NCBI GenBank assembly: GCA_012961655.1 | Contig: DTYX01000112.1 | Span: forward strand, 1-9,820 | Direction: 5' to 3' | DNA: 9,820 bases | Origin: Candidatus Poribacteria bacterium | GTDB taxonomy: Bacteria > Poribacteria > WGA-4E > DTYX01 | Part shown: positions 1 through 5,678 of the stretch, one piece after another | Numbering within the stretch: position 1 is the first letter of the stretch | Layout of the letters: each line of letters opens with the position of its first letter | The notes under the pieces: generated by a model | The model's database searches: none | Told to the model about the DNA's origin: nothing | The model's input: the letters and a program-made list of their open reading frames with translations, nothing else | Translations under genes and position numbers: made by a program

Positions 1-633
1 CAAAAATAAATTTGGAGTAAGCCGTTTTTTCCATAGCGGTTGGAAGAACGTGTTGGGTTCAGGAATAATGGGTATGTCAGATGGCAATAGTTTTTTTGCC
101 TCTTCCGCAACTTCATGGGTTGCCACATAAACGGCTTGAATGAAATTCGATGGCACTAAGTCCGGCACTAAGCATTCAGCCATTATTTTTCTTTTGGAAC
201 CGTCTTCCGGCTTCCACCAAACTACATCTACATCTTTCCTAATTTGACGCAGTCTTTTCACTCCTACCTTCTGAGACAAAATTTCAGAATCGGAAGCTCT
301 GGCGTTACCCGTTGTAATGAAGATATCAGGTCTATCTAAAAGATCCGGCTTTACTTCAACAACAGCGATGTTTTTGTAAGATTTCTCATATATAACTCTA
401 TAAAGCATCGGGTTTCGAGCTTGAAAGTAAAGATTAGCAAAGCTCCATAAACTCTTGCTATCTGGTGCAAGTATGCTCTTACGGTCTGTAACGATTTCGG
501 TATCGTAAATCGGTGTATAGGAGATATTTCTCTCCTCAACAAGTTGGTGTGATAGTATTCCGTAACGAAGTATGGAGGGAAGGTTATCGATATGTGTAAT
601 GTAGTAGAGCCCTCTGATACCTAAATTCGGCAT
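1..633 (-). CDS. darT: DarT-like ssDNA ADP-ribosyltransferase toxin (3' end beyond window)
   Basis: The frame opens at ATG 633 and runs 211 codons without a stop to base 1, so the C-terminus is outside the window. GGAGTG lies 9 nt before the ATG. It matches the DarT (DUF4433) family: an N-terminal YYITHIDNLPSILRYGI block (residues 10-26, with His14 and Asn17 as likely NAD contacts), Arg51 in VTDRKS, an ARNPMLYRV strand (72-81), TTGNARASDSE (107-117) and AECLVPD (152-158) with Glu153 as the likely catalytic glutamate. Arg51 and Glu153 sit close to where the catalytic Arg/Glu pair of Thermus DarT lies. DarT enzymes transfer ADP-ribose from NAD+ to thymidine in single-stranded DNA, blocking replication; DarG, a macrodomain antitoxin, removes it. 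darG usually follows darT, so it would be expected just past base 1. The 96-nt gap from the Uma2 gene suggests an own promoter or a separate module. Activity cannot be judged without the missing end. Confidence 0.87.
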   Translation of the reverse strand, partial: MPNLGIRGLYYITHIDNLPSILRYGILSHQLVEERNISYTPIYDTEIVTDRKSILAPDSKSLWSFANLYFQARNPMLYRVIYEKSYKNIAVVEVKPDLLDRPDIFITTGNARASDSEILSQKVGVKRLRQIRKDVDVVWWKPEDGSKRKIMAECLVPDLVPSNFIQAVYVATHEVAEEAKKLLPSDIPIIPEPNTFFQPLWKKRLTPNLFL

Positions 634-663
634 ATCTCAATTCACTCCTCTGTTCTGTGTTGC

Positions 664-696
664 CGCCTAACGACTGGATTGAGCGGAACGTTCCGC
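664..696. repeat. Palindrome with attC-like half-site between darT and uma2
   Basis: GCCTAAC at 664-670 fits the integron core consensus RYYYAAC. A perfect 14-bp palindrome, GCGGAACGTTCCGC, follows at 683-696. No matching GTTRRRY partner is found nearby, so a complete attC recombination site is not shown. It could be a cassette-junction remnant, an operator for darT or a small hairpin in the darT leader. Confidence 0.4.
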
Positions 697-728
697 CTAT
701 TATTTGATTCAAGTATTGAAACAAATAC

Positions 729-1253
729 TTACTCAAAAACCTCCGATACGGCGCACTGAAATCCCTCAACGACATCTTCTCCCGTTAGGGTATCGTTGAT
801 GGTAAGTGTTTTGATGTCGTTCGGTGAGCGGTAGACGGTAACCGTTTTGGCAATCGGTTCAATTACCCAAACCATTCGAGTTCCAGCATCCAGGTATTCC
901 AATGTCTTTTCCTGAACATCGTAAACCTTATCGCTTGGCGAGACAACCTCGATTGCAAGGTCTGGAGGAATAGGGCTGGCTTGGCGTGCGTTTTCAGGAA
1001 TACGAGCCTGTGAAACAAACGCTACATCAGGTTTTCGTCCACTTTCTCCAACTTGGAATGTAGTCTCTGCTGTGTAGATTCTTCCCAATTGATGCTGACG
1101 CACATGGTTGTTCAACAAGGTAACGATATTGGCGCTAATTACTCCATGTTCCATTGTTGGGATAGACATTGGTACTAATTCTCCCTTGAAGTATTCATAA
1201 GATTCGTAATCGTTTGTTAGGAACTCATCGAGCGTTATGGATTCCGAATTCAC
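729..1253 (-). CDS. Uma2 family endonuclease-like protein (PD-(D/E)xK fold, DUF820)
   Basis: This 174-residue protein has the Uma2/DUF820 signature. YFKGEL (21-26) carries the first acidic residue, GRKPDVAFV (72-80) the metal-binding Asp76, PDLAIEVVSPSDK (97-109) the Glu102 strand, and EKTLEYLDAG (115-124) the conserved Lys116 helix, followed by VWVIEP. The family has the PD-(D/E)xK nuclease fold and is abundant in cyanobacteria and other environmental bacteria; its cellular role is mostly unknown. A GTG at 1262 is also in frame, but AGGAGGT at 1261-1267 overlaps it and lies exactly 7 nt before GTG 1253, so 1253 is preferred. It starts 27 nt after tsaB and may be read from the same transcript. 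All key residues are present, so it is probably an active nuclease, but its target cannot be inferred. Confidence 0.9.
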   Translation of the reverse strand: MNSESITLDEFLTNDYESYEYFKGELVPMSIPTMEHGVISANIVTLLNNHVRQHQLGRIYTAETTFQVGESGRKPDVAFVSQARIPENARQASPIPPDLAIEVVSPSDKVYDVQEKTLEYLDAGTRMVWVIEPIAKTVTVYRSPNDIKTLTINDTLTGEDVVEGFQCAVSEVFE

Positions 1254-1260
1254 CGTTTGC

Positions 1261-1267
1261 ACCTCCT
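1261..1267 (-). promoter_or_regulatory. Ribosome binding site deciding the uma2 start
   Basis: On the minus strand this reads AGGAGGT, 7 nt before GTG 1253. It physically overlaps the alternative upstream GTG at 1262, which is therefore unlikely to be the start. Confidence 0.7.
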
Positions 1268-1280
1268 GTTGTTTACCTCT

Positions 1281-1976
1281 TCACCCATTTGCCCTTTTAC
1301 TTTCTATTCTTACTTCAGCTTCCGGTTTGCGGATATAAAATGGCGTGATGGAGAAATAATCATCGGACTCGCCGTTTGCAATCCGTTCATAGCCCAATAG
1401 CGCAACAACGGCGCCGCGGCAGAATCCAAAGGGCGGTTCTGCGATGATGGAGCGCTCTTTGAGATTCTGGACGATGACTTCTCTGTATCGGTTCACACCA
1501 TCGCCTAAGAAAATTGTCGGCTCAGTAATATTCCCAAGGATGGATTCGATCTTCGCGCAGAGATAATCAGTCCGTCGTACAAGTTTAATGCCGCCGCGAT
1601 AGATGGCGCTGTACACTTCCTGCTTGCGCGCGTCGAGAATCGGACAGATGAACTTATCGGCATATTTCAGATTGTATGCCAGGACATCTAAGGTGACAAC
1701 ACCGACAATCGGCTTTTTCAGGGCGTAACAGAAACTTTTGACTGTGCCCACGCCGATACGCAAACCTGTAAACGAACCCGGCCCAATTGCGACCGCGAAA
1801 GCATCCAATTCCTGAATCTTCAACGCCGAACGTTTGAGCGCATCATCTATGGCGGGCATCAACTTAGCTGAATGTGACGCCACTACATTTAAGCTATATT
1901 CGGCGATAACCGATTCATCCTCGATGATTCCTATGCTGCCGACGGCGGTAGAAGTATCTACCCCAAGAATCTTCAT
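1281..1976 (-). CDS. tsaB: tRNA t6A37 threonylcarbamoyltransferase complex subunit TsaB
   Basis: TsaB is the ASKHA-fold partner of TsaD. With TsaE, the complex moves the threonylcarbamoyl group made by TsaC/TsaC2 onto adenosine 37 of ANN-decoding tRNAs in the cytoplasm. The 231 residues match the usual family length. Visible signatures are the N-terminal strand and loop ILGVDTSTAVGSIGI (3-17), SHSAKLMP (34-41), the highly conserved IGPGSFTGLRIGVGTVK (64-80) and the DARKQEVYSAIY block (115-126). The ATG overlaps the tsaE stop as ATGA (1973-1976), with GAGGG about 9 nt upstream, so translation is likely coupled to tsaE. A rimI gene often follows tsaB; here a Uma2 gene does instead. tsaD is not in the window. 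Confidence 0.95.
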   Translation of the reverse strand: MKILGVDTSTAVGSIGIIEDESVIAEYSLNVVASHSAKLMPAIDDALKRSALKIQELDAFAVAIGPGSFTGLRIGVGTVKSFCYALKKPIVGVVTLDVLAYNLKYADKFICPILDARKQEVYSAIYRGGIKLVRRTDYLCAKIESILGNITEPTIFLGDGVNRYREVIVQNLKERSIIAEPPFGFCRGAVVALLGYERIANGESDDYFSITPFYIRKPEAEVRIESKRANG

Positions 1977-2440
1977 GAAATTAATCCCTCGATTAACTTT
2001 GTGTATTCCGCCCCAACATTTATTATCTCTATTGTTCTGGTGTCCTCTGTTTTGGCATGAGAAAGTAAGATTTTCAGATAAGATTCGGGCAGAGATTCCA
2101 GTAATCTATCAGCCCACTCAATAACACAGATTCCGTGTCCGTATATATATTCTTCCAAGCCTAAGTCATCTAATTCGGCTGAATCTCGGATGCGATACAG
2201 GTCAATGTGATAGACGGGACAGGAACCTGTGTATTCGTTAATCAGGATGTACGACGGGCTGTTGACAACCTGATTCGCGTCGATGCCAATTCCTCTGGCA
2301 ATTCCCTGCGTCAAACAGGTTTTACCTGCGCCTAAATCACCGATGAGAGCGACGATACTGCCCTTTTTCAGTAGCTTGCCGATTCGGTATCCTAATTCCT
2401 GAGTTTCCGTAGGACTATGAGTTGTGAATATCAATTGCAT
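1973..2440 (-). CDS. tsaE: tRNA t6A37 biosynthesis P-loop ATPase TsaE
   Basis: TsaE is the small ATPase that binds the TsaB-TsaD dimer and drives its turnover during t6A synthesis. From ATG 2440 the protein is 155 residues, typical for the family. It has THSPTETQELG (7-17), Walker A GDLGAGKT (34-41), SPSY in place of the usual SPTF/Y motif (61-64), HIDLYRI (78-84) and the conserved IEWADR (107-112). The frame stays open upstream to an ATG at 2530, but those 30 extra residues look unlike TsaE and no good ribosome binding site precedes any candidate start. Homology therefore decides for 2440; its own site is weak, so the start is moderately uncertain. The gene overlaps tsaB by 4 nt. An inverted-repeat element at 2541-2641 separates it from purE. 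Confidence 0.93.
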   Translation of the reverse strand: MQLIFTTHSPTETQELGYRIGKLLKKGSIVALIGDLGAGKTCLTQGIARGIGIDANQVVNSPSYILINEYTGSCPVYHIDLYRIRDSAELDDLGLEEYIYGHGICVIEWADRLLESLPESYLKILLSHAKTEDTRTIEIINVGAEYTKLIEGLIS

Positions 2441-2540
2441 GTTTTGGGAAAATTGTGAAAAAGCATCATGAGTTTTACGCATCCACCAAAAATCCGCAAA
2501 TATCCTCCACACGGCAATGCCTGGTTCCAATAATCTATTG

Positions 2541-2641
2541 CATTGTGAAATATATTTTGAGTGATTGTAGGTTGAGATTCACATCTCGACGAAAAACGTC
2601 GATTTTGGAAAATCGACCTACGTAGGCTATTTTTCACAATG
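2541..2641. repeat. 101-bp terminal-inverted-repeat element with cloverleaf-like core (MITE/REP-like)
   Basis: The ends are perfect 10-bp inverted copies: CATTGTGAAA (2541-2550) and TTTCACAATG (2632-2641). Inside, GTAGGT (2567-2572) pairs with ACCTAC (2616-2621). That outer stem encloses three hairpins: GAGAT/ATCTC (2574-2578 with 2583-2587), CGACG/CGTCG (2587-2591 with 2597-2601) and CGATTTT/AAAATCG (2600-2606 with 2609-2615). Adjacent stems share a base or two. CCTACGTAGG at 2617-2626 is a further palindrome. There is no coding capacity and no clear target-site duplication. The architecture fits a non-autonomous mobile repeat inserted between purE and tsaE, or a structured RNA in the tsaE leader. 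No second copy is seen in the window. Confidence 0.72.
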
Positions 2642-2651
2642 TAGTAGTATC

Positions 2652-3197
2652 CTATTCCGAACTGTATTTTTCGTAACCGAGTTCTTCCAATCGCGCCGCT
2701 CTCCGCTCCACACCTTCCGCGAGCTTACTTTTATAAACTTCCAGTTTTGCTTTGAGAGACGGATATTTCAGAGCGAGAATCTGGGCTGCAAGAATACCGG
2801 CGTTTCTGGCGCCGCCACTGCCGATTGCCATAGTTGCTACAGGAACCCCTGCGGGCATCTGGACGATGGAATATAAAGCGTCCACGCCACTCAAAGGACC
2901 ACTGTCTATCGGCACACCAATCACAGGCAAAGTTGTATGTGCTGCAATCACGCCCGCCAAATGCGCGGCTCGTCCAGCTCCTGCGATGATAATTTCGACG
3001 CCGCGCTTGGATGCGTTTGACGCATATTCGATGGTTCTTGCAGGAGAACGGTGTGCTGAGGAGATGGTCATCTCAAATGGAATTTCGAATTCCTCCAAAA
3101 CTTTTGCAGTTTCTTTCATTACATCTAAATCGGAATCGCTACCCATGATAATGCTAACAAGTTTAGCGCCGGATTCGATCTTTTCATTTAGTAACAT
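2652..3197 (-). CDS. purE: 5-(carboxyamino)imidazole ribonucleotide mutase PurE
   Basis: PurE converts N5-CAIR to CAIR in de novo purine synthesis, acting after PurK. The 181-residue protein shows the family core: SIIMGSDSDLDVM (15-27), SAHRSPART (47-55) with His49 equivalent to the catalytic His45 of the E. coli enzyme, IIIAGAGRAAHLAGVIAA (69-86), and LSGVDALYSIVQMPAGVPV (102-120). The sequence resembles class I enzymes, which work with PurK, rather than class II AIR carboxylases; that assignment is an inference. AAGGAGG lies about 11 nt before the ATG. The start overlaps the hicB-like gene by 10 nt, and this ribosome binding site lies inside that gene. No purK is in the window. Confidence 0.96.
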   Translation of the reverse strand: MLLNEKIESGAKLVSIIMGSDSDLDVMKETAKVLEEFEIPFEMTISSAHRSPARTIEYASNASKRGVEIIIAGAGRAAHLAGVIAAHTTLPVIGVPIDSGPLSGVDALYSIVQMPAGVPVATMAIGSGGARNAGILAAQILALKYPSLKAKLEVYKSKLAEGVERRAARLEELGYEKYSSE

Positions 3198-3385
3198 ATC
3201 AGATTATGCCCTCCTTGTAACGCATCCTCCCGGCGATTCTCAAGAATGAGAGCTATAGCTTCTGCAAGATTTTGCTTACATTCTTCTATGGTACGTCCTT
3301 GTCCATTCGCCCCCGGAATCTCGGGGCAATAAGCGATAAACCATTCTTCATAGCGCTCAATAATTGCCATGAATTCATTATGCAT
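3188..3385 (-). CDS. Solitary HicB family antitoxin-like protein
   Basis: A 65-residue protein of the short single-domain HicB type. It has MAIIERYEEWFIAYCPEIPG (6-25), then GANGQGRTIEECKQNLAEAI (25-44) and ILENRRED. HicB antitoxins bind and neutralise the HicA mRNA interferase, which removes translated transcripts. GGAGG lies 6 nt before ATG 3385, an excellent start. The tail after REDALQG (GHNLICY) departs from the family, whose members usually continue with a GIP...IRE-type end. It stops inside the purE start, and its last codons double as the purE ribosome binding site. No hicA is found on either side, so it is an orphan: either a remnant of a pair or one of the common stand-alone HicB-like proteins. 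Confidence 0.82.
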   Translation of the reverse strand: MHNEFMAIIERYEEWFIAYCPEIPGANGQGRTIEECKQNLAEAIALILENRREDALQGGHNLICY

Positions 3386-3445
3386 ATTGTACCTCCAATG
3401 AATTAATGTAGACGAATCGCCAAAATTTCAAGCAACCTTGATGCT

Positions 3446-3478
3446 GCCTAATGACCCAACTGCAACGGCTGGTTAGGA
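3446..3478. repeat. Short imperfect inverted repeat upstream of hicB-like gene
   Basis: GCCTAAT (3446-3452) faces GTTAGGA (3472-3478), with CCTAA and TTAGG as exact 5-bp arms around a 21-nt centre. It resembles integron core ends but is much too short and degenerate for a proper attC site. It lies between the decayed RelE-like tail gene and the hicB-like gene. Confidence 0.3.
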
Positions 3479-3480
3479 TC

Positions 3481-3685
3481 TTAAAGCCGTTTGAGTAACC
3501 TGTTATATTCCGCATGAGGGCCAATCCAGAACCAAACGATTTCTTCACCATCAAAAAATCGTGAATTACCTTAACAGTAACTTCGCCAACCCATACTTGA
3601 AAGAATCACTGAAAACGCCGTTTTTAAGAGCTTCCTCAAACAGCTTGAGAAGATCCTCTTCGGAAAAGTCAAGTGGTCTCATCAT
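3481..3685 (-). pseudogene. Frameshifted small gene ending like RelE-type toxins
   Basis: ATG 3685 opens a frame beginning MMRPLDFSEEDLLKLFEEAL. This frame ends at 3566, but the next frame continues with QVWVGEVTVKVIHDF and a third with DGEEIVWFWIGPHAEYNRLL, ending at TAA 3481. Adding one base to each of two homopolymers (AAA at 3600-3602 and AAAAAA at 3553-3558, plus-strand view) would join them into one 68-residue protein. The last part resembles the final strand of RelE-family cytotoxic translational repressors, which often end WFWIGxHxEYxxLI; the N-terminal half is not recognised. The start overlaps the GNAT remnant's stop by 17 nt, as in a real operon. It is either a natural pseudogene or intact with two sequencing errors. 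Confidence 0.5.
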
Positions 3686-3842
3686 GAGTTTTCCCTTCCC
3701 AATCCTTCGGAACCAATTTCTGTTTATAGCCGATAATCTCGTAGCCAAGTGTTGAATACAACGCTACACCCATTTGCGTAGCCACAATGATGCTTCTCTC
3801 TACTCCAGAATGCTCACGACAACATAATCTATGAACTTGCCA
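3669..3842 (-). pseudogene. GNAT acetyltransferase C-terminal remnant
   Basis: An open stretch without a start codon reads REHSGVERSIIVATQMGVAL, then YSTLGYEIIGYKQ, ending KTHDETT and a TGA at 3669-3671. The segment IIVATQMGVALYSTLGYEIIG matches the last two strands of GNAT N-acetyltransferases, where the pattern is A-x-x-x-G-x-x-L-Y-x-x-L-G-[FY]-x-x-I. The acetyl-CoA-binding motif A (R/QxxGxG/A) and the N-terminal half are absent: upstream, the frame is closed by TAA just before 3842 and the space is taken by another reading frame. It is therefore a truncated remnant. The substrate of the original enzyme cannot be inferred. Confidence 0.55.
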
Positions 3843-4212
3843 TTAATCATTGCATTGTCTCTTAATCCATTATTTCCTGCTTCACCCACTTCTTTTAAAA
3901 ACTCCTTTATGGCTTCTATTAAGGCTCTTTCCAAAAGAGGCTGATCAGGACTTAGCCAAGGTGCACGGGGAAAAATCAGAGTAATCTCATCGGGCGGCTC
4001 AATGAACGGTCCAAATGGCCCTAAAGGATGGAATAAATCACAGGGGTTGTATACAGAGAAAAATCACCTAAATCTATTGGGGGTTCGGGTGTCAAATCAT
4101 TCAGAATTTTTTCCGTATATTCCCATTGAACCAATCTATAAAATATGATAAAATAACCTAATACCATTTCTCCTTGATAACATAGCATAACAGGCAAATT
4201 AAGTTCATTCAT
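3800..4212 (-). pseudogene. Unrecognised gene split by a single frameshift
   Basis: ATG 4212 (start MNELNLPVMLCYQGEMVLGY) gives 63 residues to a stop at 4021. The -1 frame takes over with CDLFHPLGPFGPFIEPPDE, then ITLIFPRAPWLSPDQP, a helix LLERALIEAIKEFLKEVGEA and an end at TAG 3800. One extra base in the G run at 4043-4046 (C run on the coding strand) would fuse both into a continuous protein of about 137 residues. Both halves have protein-like composition: the first has a hydrophobic segment around residues 16-26, the second an amphipathic helix. I do not recognise the family. A strong hairpin lies immediately upstream of the start. It could be a pseudogene or an intact gene with a sequencing error. 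Confidence 0.5.
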
Positions 4213-4214
4213 CT

Positions 4215-4247
4215 AAGGGGATGAGATAGCAAAGCATCTCACCCCTT
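4215..4247. other. Strong imperfect hairpin in divergent intergenic region
   Basis: AAGGGG, TGAGAT and GC on the left (4215-4220, 4222-4227, 4229-4230) pair with GC, ATCTCA and CCCCTT on the right. This gives 14 base pairs with two single-A bulges and an AAA loop. No T run follows on either strand, so it is not a standard intrinsic terminator. It begins 3 nt from the ATG at 4212, so it could be a leader structure or operator for that gene. Confidence 0.55.
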
Positions 4248-4325
4248 AAAGCTGAAGTTTGCTGGAAGGAATTGCTACAAGGAGTTGCTAAAGCTTTACC
4301 TTTATGGAGAATTGGTATAAGTTGC

Positions 4326-4451
4326 TATTTAGGTTAGGTAGTTTTTAAAATTGTAGCATAACAAAACAACAGAATCAAGAAGAAATTTTATTTAGGTAGG
4401 TAAATCGATTCTATAGCGTTGAGAGAAGTGATCGAATCAAGAGAATAAAGT
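4326..4451. repeat. Degenerate ~62-bp tandem duplication upstream of the URO-D-like gene
   Basis: TATTTAGGTTAGGTA (4326-4340) recurs as TATTTAGGTAGGTA (4389-4402), 63 bp later. GAATCAAGA (4372-4380) recurs at 4434-4442, 62 bp later. The stretches between are much less alike, so it is an old duplication or a pair of spaced operator-like motifs. The rest of 4248-4482 is AT-rich, with three near-copies of (A/G)TTGCTA at 4265-4326 and no gene. No confident -35/-10 pair was identified. Confidence 0.4.
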
Positions 4452-4482
4452 AATTAGTGGATTGGAAGGTTGAGAAACAACT

Positions 4483-5577
4483 ATGACCATAAGAGAAAGA
4501 ATTATCGCCATGTTTAACGGCGAAATGCCGGACCAAATGCCCTGGTTTGCTGACTTAACTTACTGGATAGCCGGACAGCGGCAAAACGGTACGTATCCAA
4601 GAGAATATGAAGGAGATGAAGGGTATCTGAAACTACACAGGGATTTGGGGGTTGGCATATATCTGTTCCCGCCGTCGGTATACTATGGGAAACGCGATGA
4701 GGCTCAGTTTCAATCCTCACACAAAAAAGAGGACGATTTAGATATCCATGAGATTCATACTCCAGAGGGAACGCTTCGTACCGTTCGCCGCTACTGTCCT
4801 ATTTCGACATCCAGCGCTCCTGTCGAATATGCCGTCAAAACGCCCGATGACTTGCGGGCTCTCAGGTGTTTTATTTCGGCGGAGACGATACATTCGAGTT
4901 TCGATAATTTCAAGCGTATAGATGAACTATGGGGCGAACACGGTATTCCCGTGCTACTGCCGCCGAGAACGCCTCTGGCTCGATTGACGGTGGAATGGGC
5001 GGGTATCACCAACCTGGCGTTTCTCGTCGCCGATTATCCTGAGGATGTTGAGGAAACGCTTCAGACCATTGCCCAGAAAGAAGATGAGATTTACGAGACC
5101 ATCTGTCGTTCACCCGCTTACGTCGTTGAGTTTCCCGATAACCTTTCAGCGGAGACTGCGGGCGGGCTTTTCAAGCGATACAGCGCCAAATATTATGTGA
5201 AACGAATCAAGCAACTTCACGAGGCGGGAAAAGTCGTCGGCGTACATTTGGACGGAACGATGCGCGGGCTGATTACCGAACTTGCGAATACTTCACTTGA
5301 CTTTATTGAATCCATAACCCCCGAACCCGTAGGCGATGTTCCAGTCGAAGAACTTAGAACATTTGTGCCTGAGAAGACTGTTCTTTGGGGTGGCGTACCC
5401 GGAGCCATGTTTGCGCCGCCATTTACCTGGGATGATTTAAAAAAGCACGTTGAAAAAATAGTAGCCTGTCACTCCGATTCAGGCAGATTTATCCTCGCCT
5501 CCGCTGACCAAGTCCCTCCGAATGGAAATATCGATTTTGTGCGAAGGATTTCGGATATGTTGGATTTAAAGGAATAG
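4483..5577 (+). CDS. Uroporphyrinogen decarboxylase (URO-D) superfamily protein, not HemE
   Basis: This 364-residue protein has the URO-D/MtaA/CmuA (beta/alpha)8 fold pattern. It starts TIRERIIAMFNGEMPDQMPW (2-21), as in the methyltransferase-like branch, and lacks the N-terminal arginine-rich uroporphyrinogen-binding motif of HemE. The C-terminal part is characteristic: VEFPDNLSAETAG (215-227), KVVGVHLDGTMRGLI (250-264), LDFIESITPEPVGDVPVEEL (272-291), WGGVPG (302-307) and the ILASADQVPPNGN end (337-349). His255 and Asp257 sit where metal-binding or catalytic groups occur in the family. Related enzymes move methyl groups between corrinoid proteins and cofactors or demethylate natural compounds; the substrate here is unknown. 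No corrinoid-binding partner is adjacent, so a methyltransferase role is unproven. GGAAGG about 13 nt before the ATG is a distant ribosome binding site. Confidence 0.88.
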   Translation: MTIRERIIAMFNGEMPDQMPWFADLTYWIAGQRQNGTYPREYEGDEGYLKLHRDLGVGIYLFPPSVYYGKRDEAQFQSSHKKEDDLDIHEIHTPEGTLRTVRRYCPISTSSAPVEYAVKTPDDLRALRCFISAETIHSSFDNFKRIDELWGEHGIPVLLPPRTPLARLTVEWAGITNLAFLVADYPEDVEETLQTIAQKEDEIYETICRSPAYVVEFPDNLSAETAGGLFKRYSAKYYVKRIKQLHEAGKVVGVHLDGTMRGLITELANTSLDFIESITPEPVGDVPVEELRTFVPEKTVLWGGVPGAMFAPPFTWDDLKKHVEKIVACHSDSGRFILASADQVPPNGNIDFVRRISDMLDLKE

Positions 5578-5678
5578 CCGCTGACAATTGGTGGTTCTAA
5601 AACGTTTGGTGTGAATTATATGCATAATACGTTTTATGTAAAAGCCTCACTGTGAAAGTATTCAACTAGGAGTTTACC

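Noticed and set aside
351..775. Two 63-codon minus-strand ORFs near the left edge
   Set aside because: They are shadow frames of the DarT-like gene and of the uma2 end; the DarT frame has the conserved motifs.
2441..2530. N-terminal extension of TsaE by 30 residues
   Set aside because: The extra residues are not TsaE-like and no suitable ribosome binding site precedes the upstream ATG; the family start pattern begins at 2440.
2752..3249. 165-codon plus-strand ORF
   Set aside because: It is antisense to purE, which has strong family motifs and a good ribosome binding site; the translation is low-complexity and unlike known proteins.
3446..3478. Complete integron attC site
   Set aside because: The arms match only 5 bp exactly, the last base of GTTAGGA breaks the consensus and the 33-bp length is far below a normal attC, so it is listed only as a short inverted repeat.
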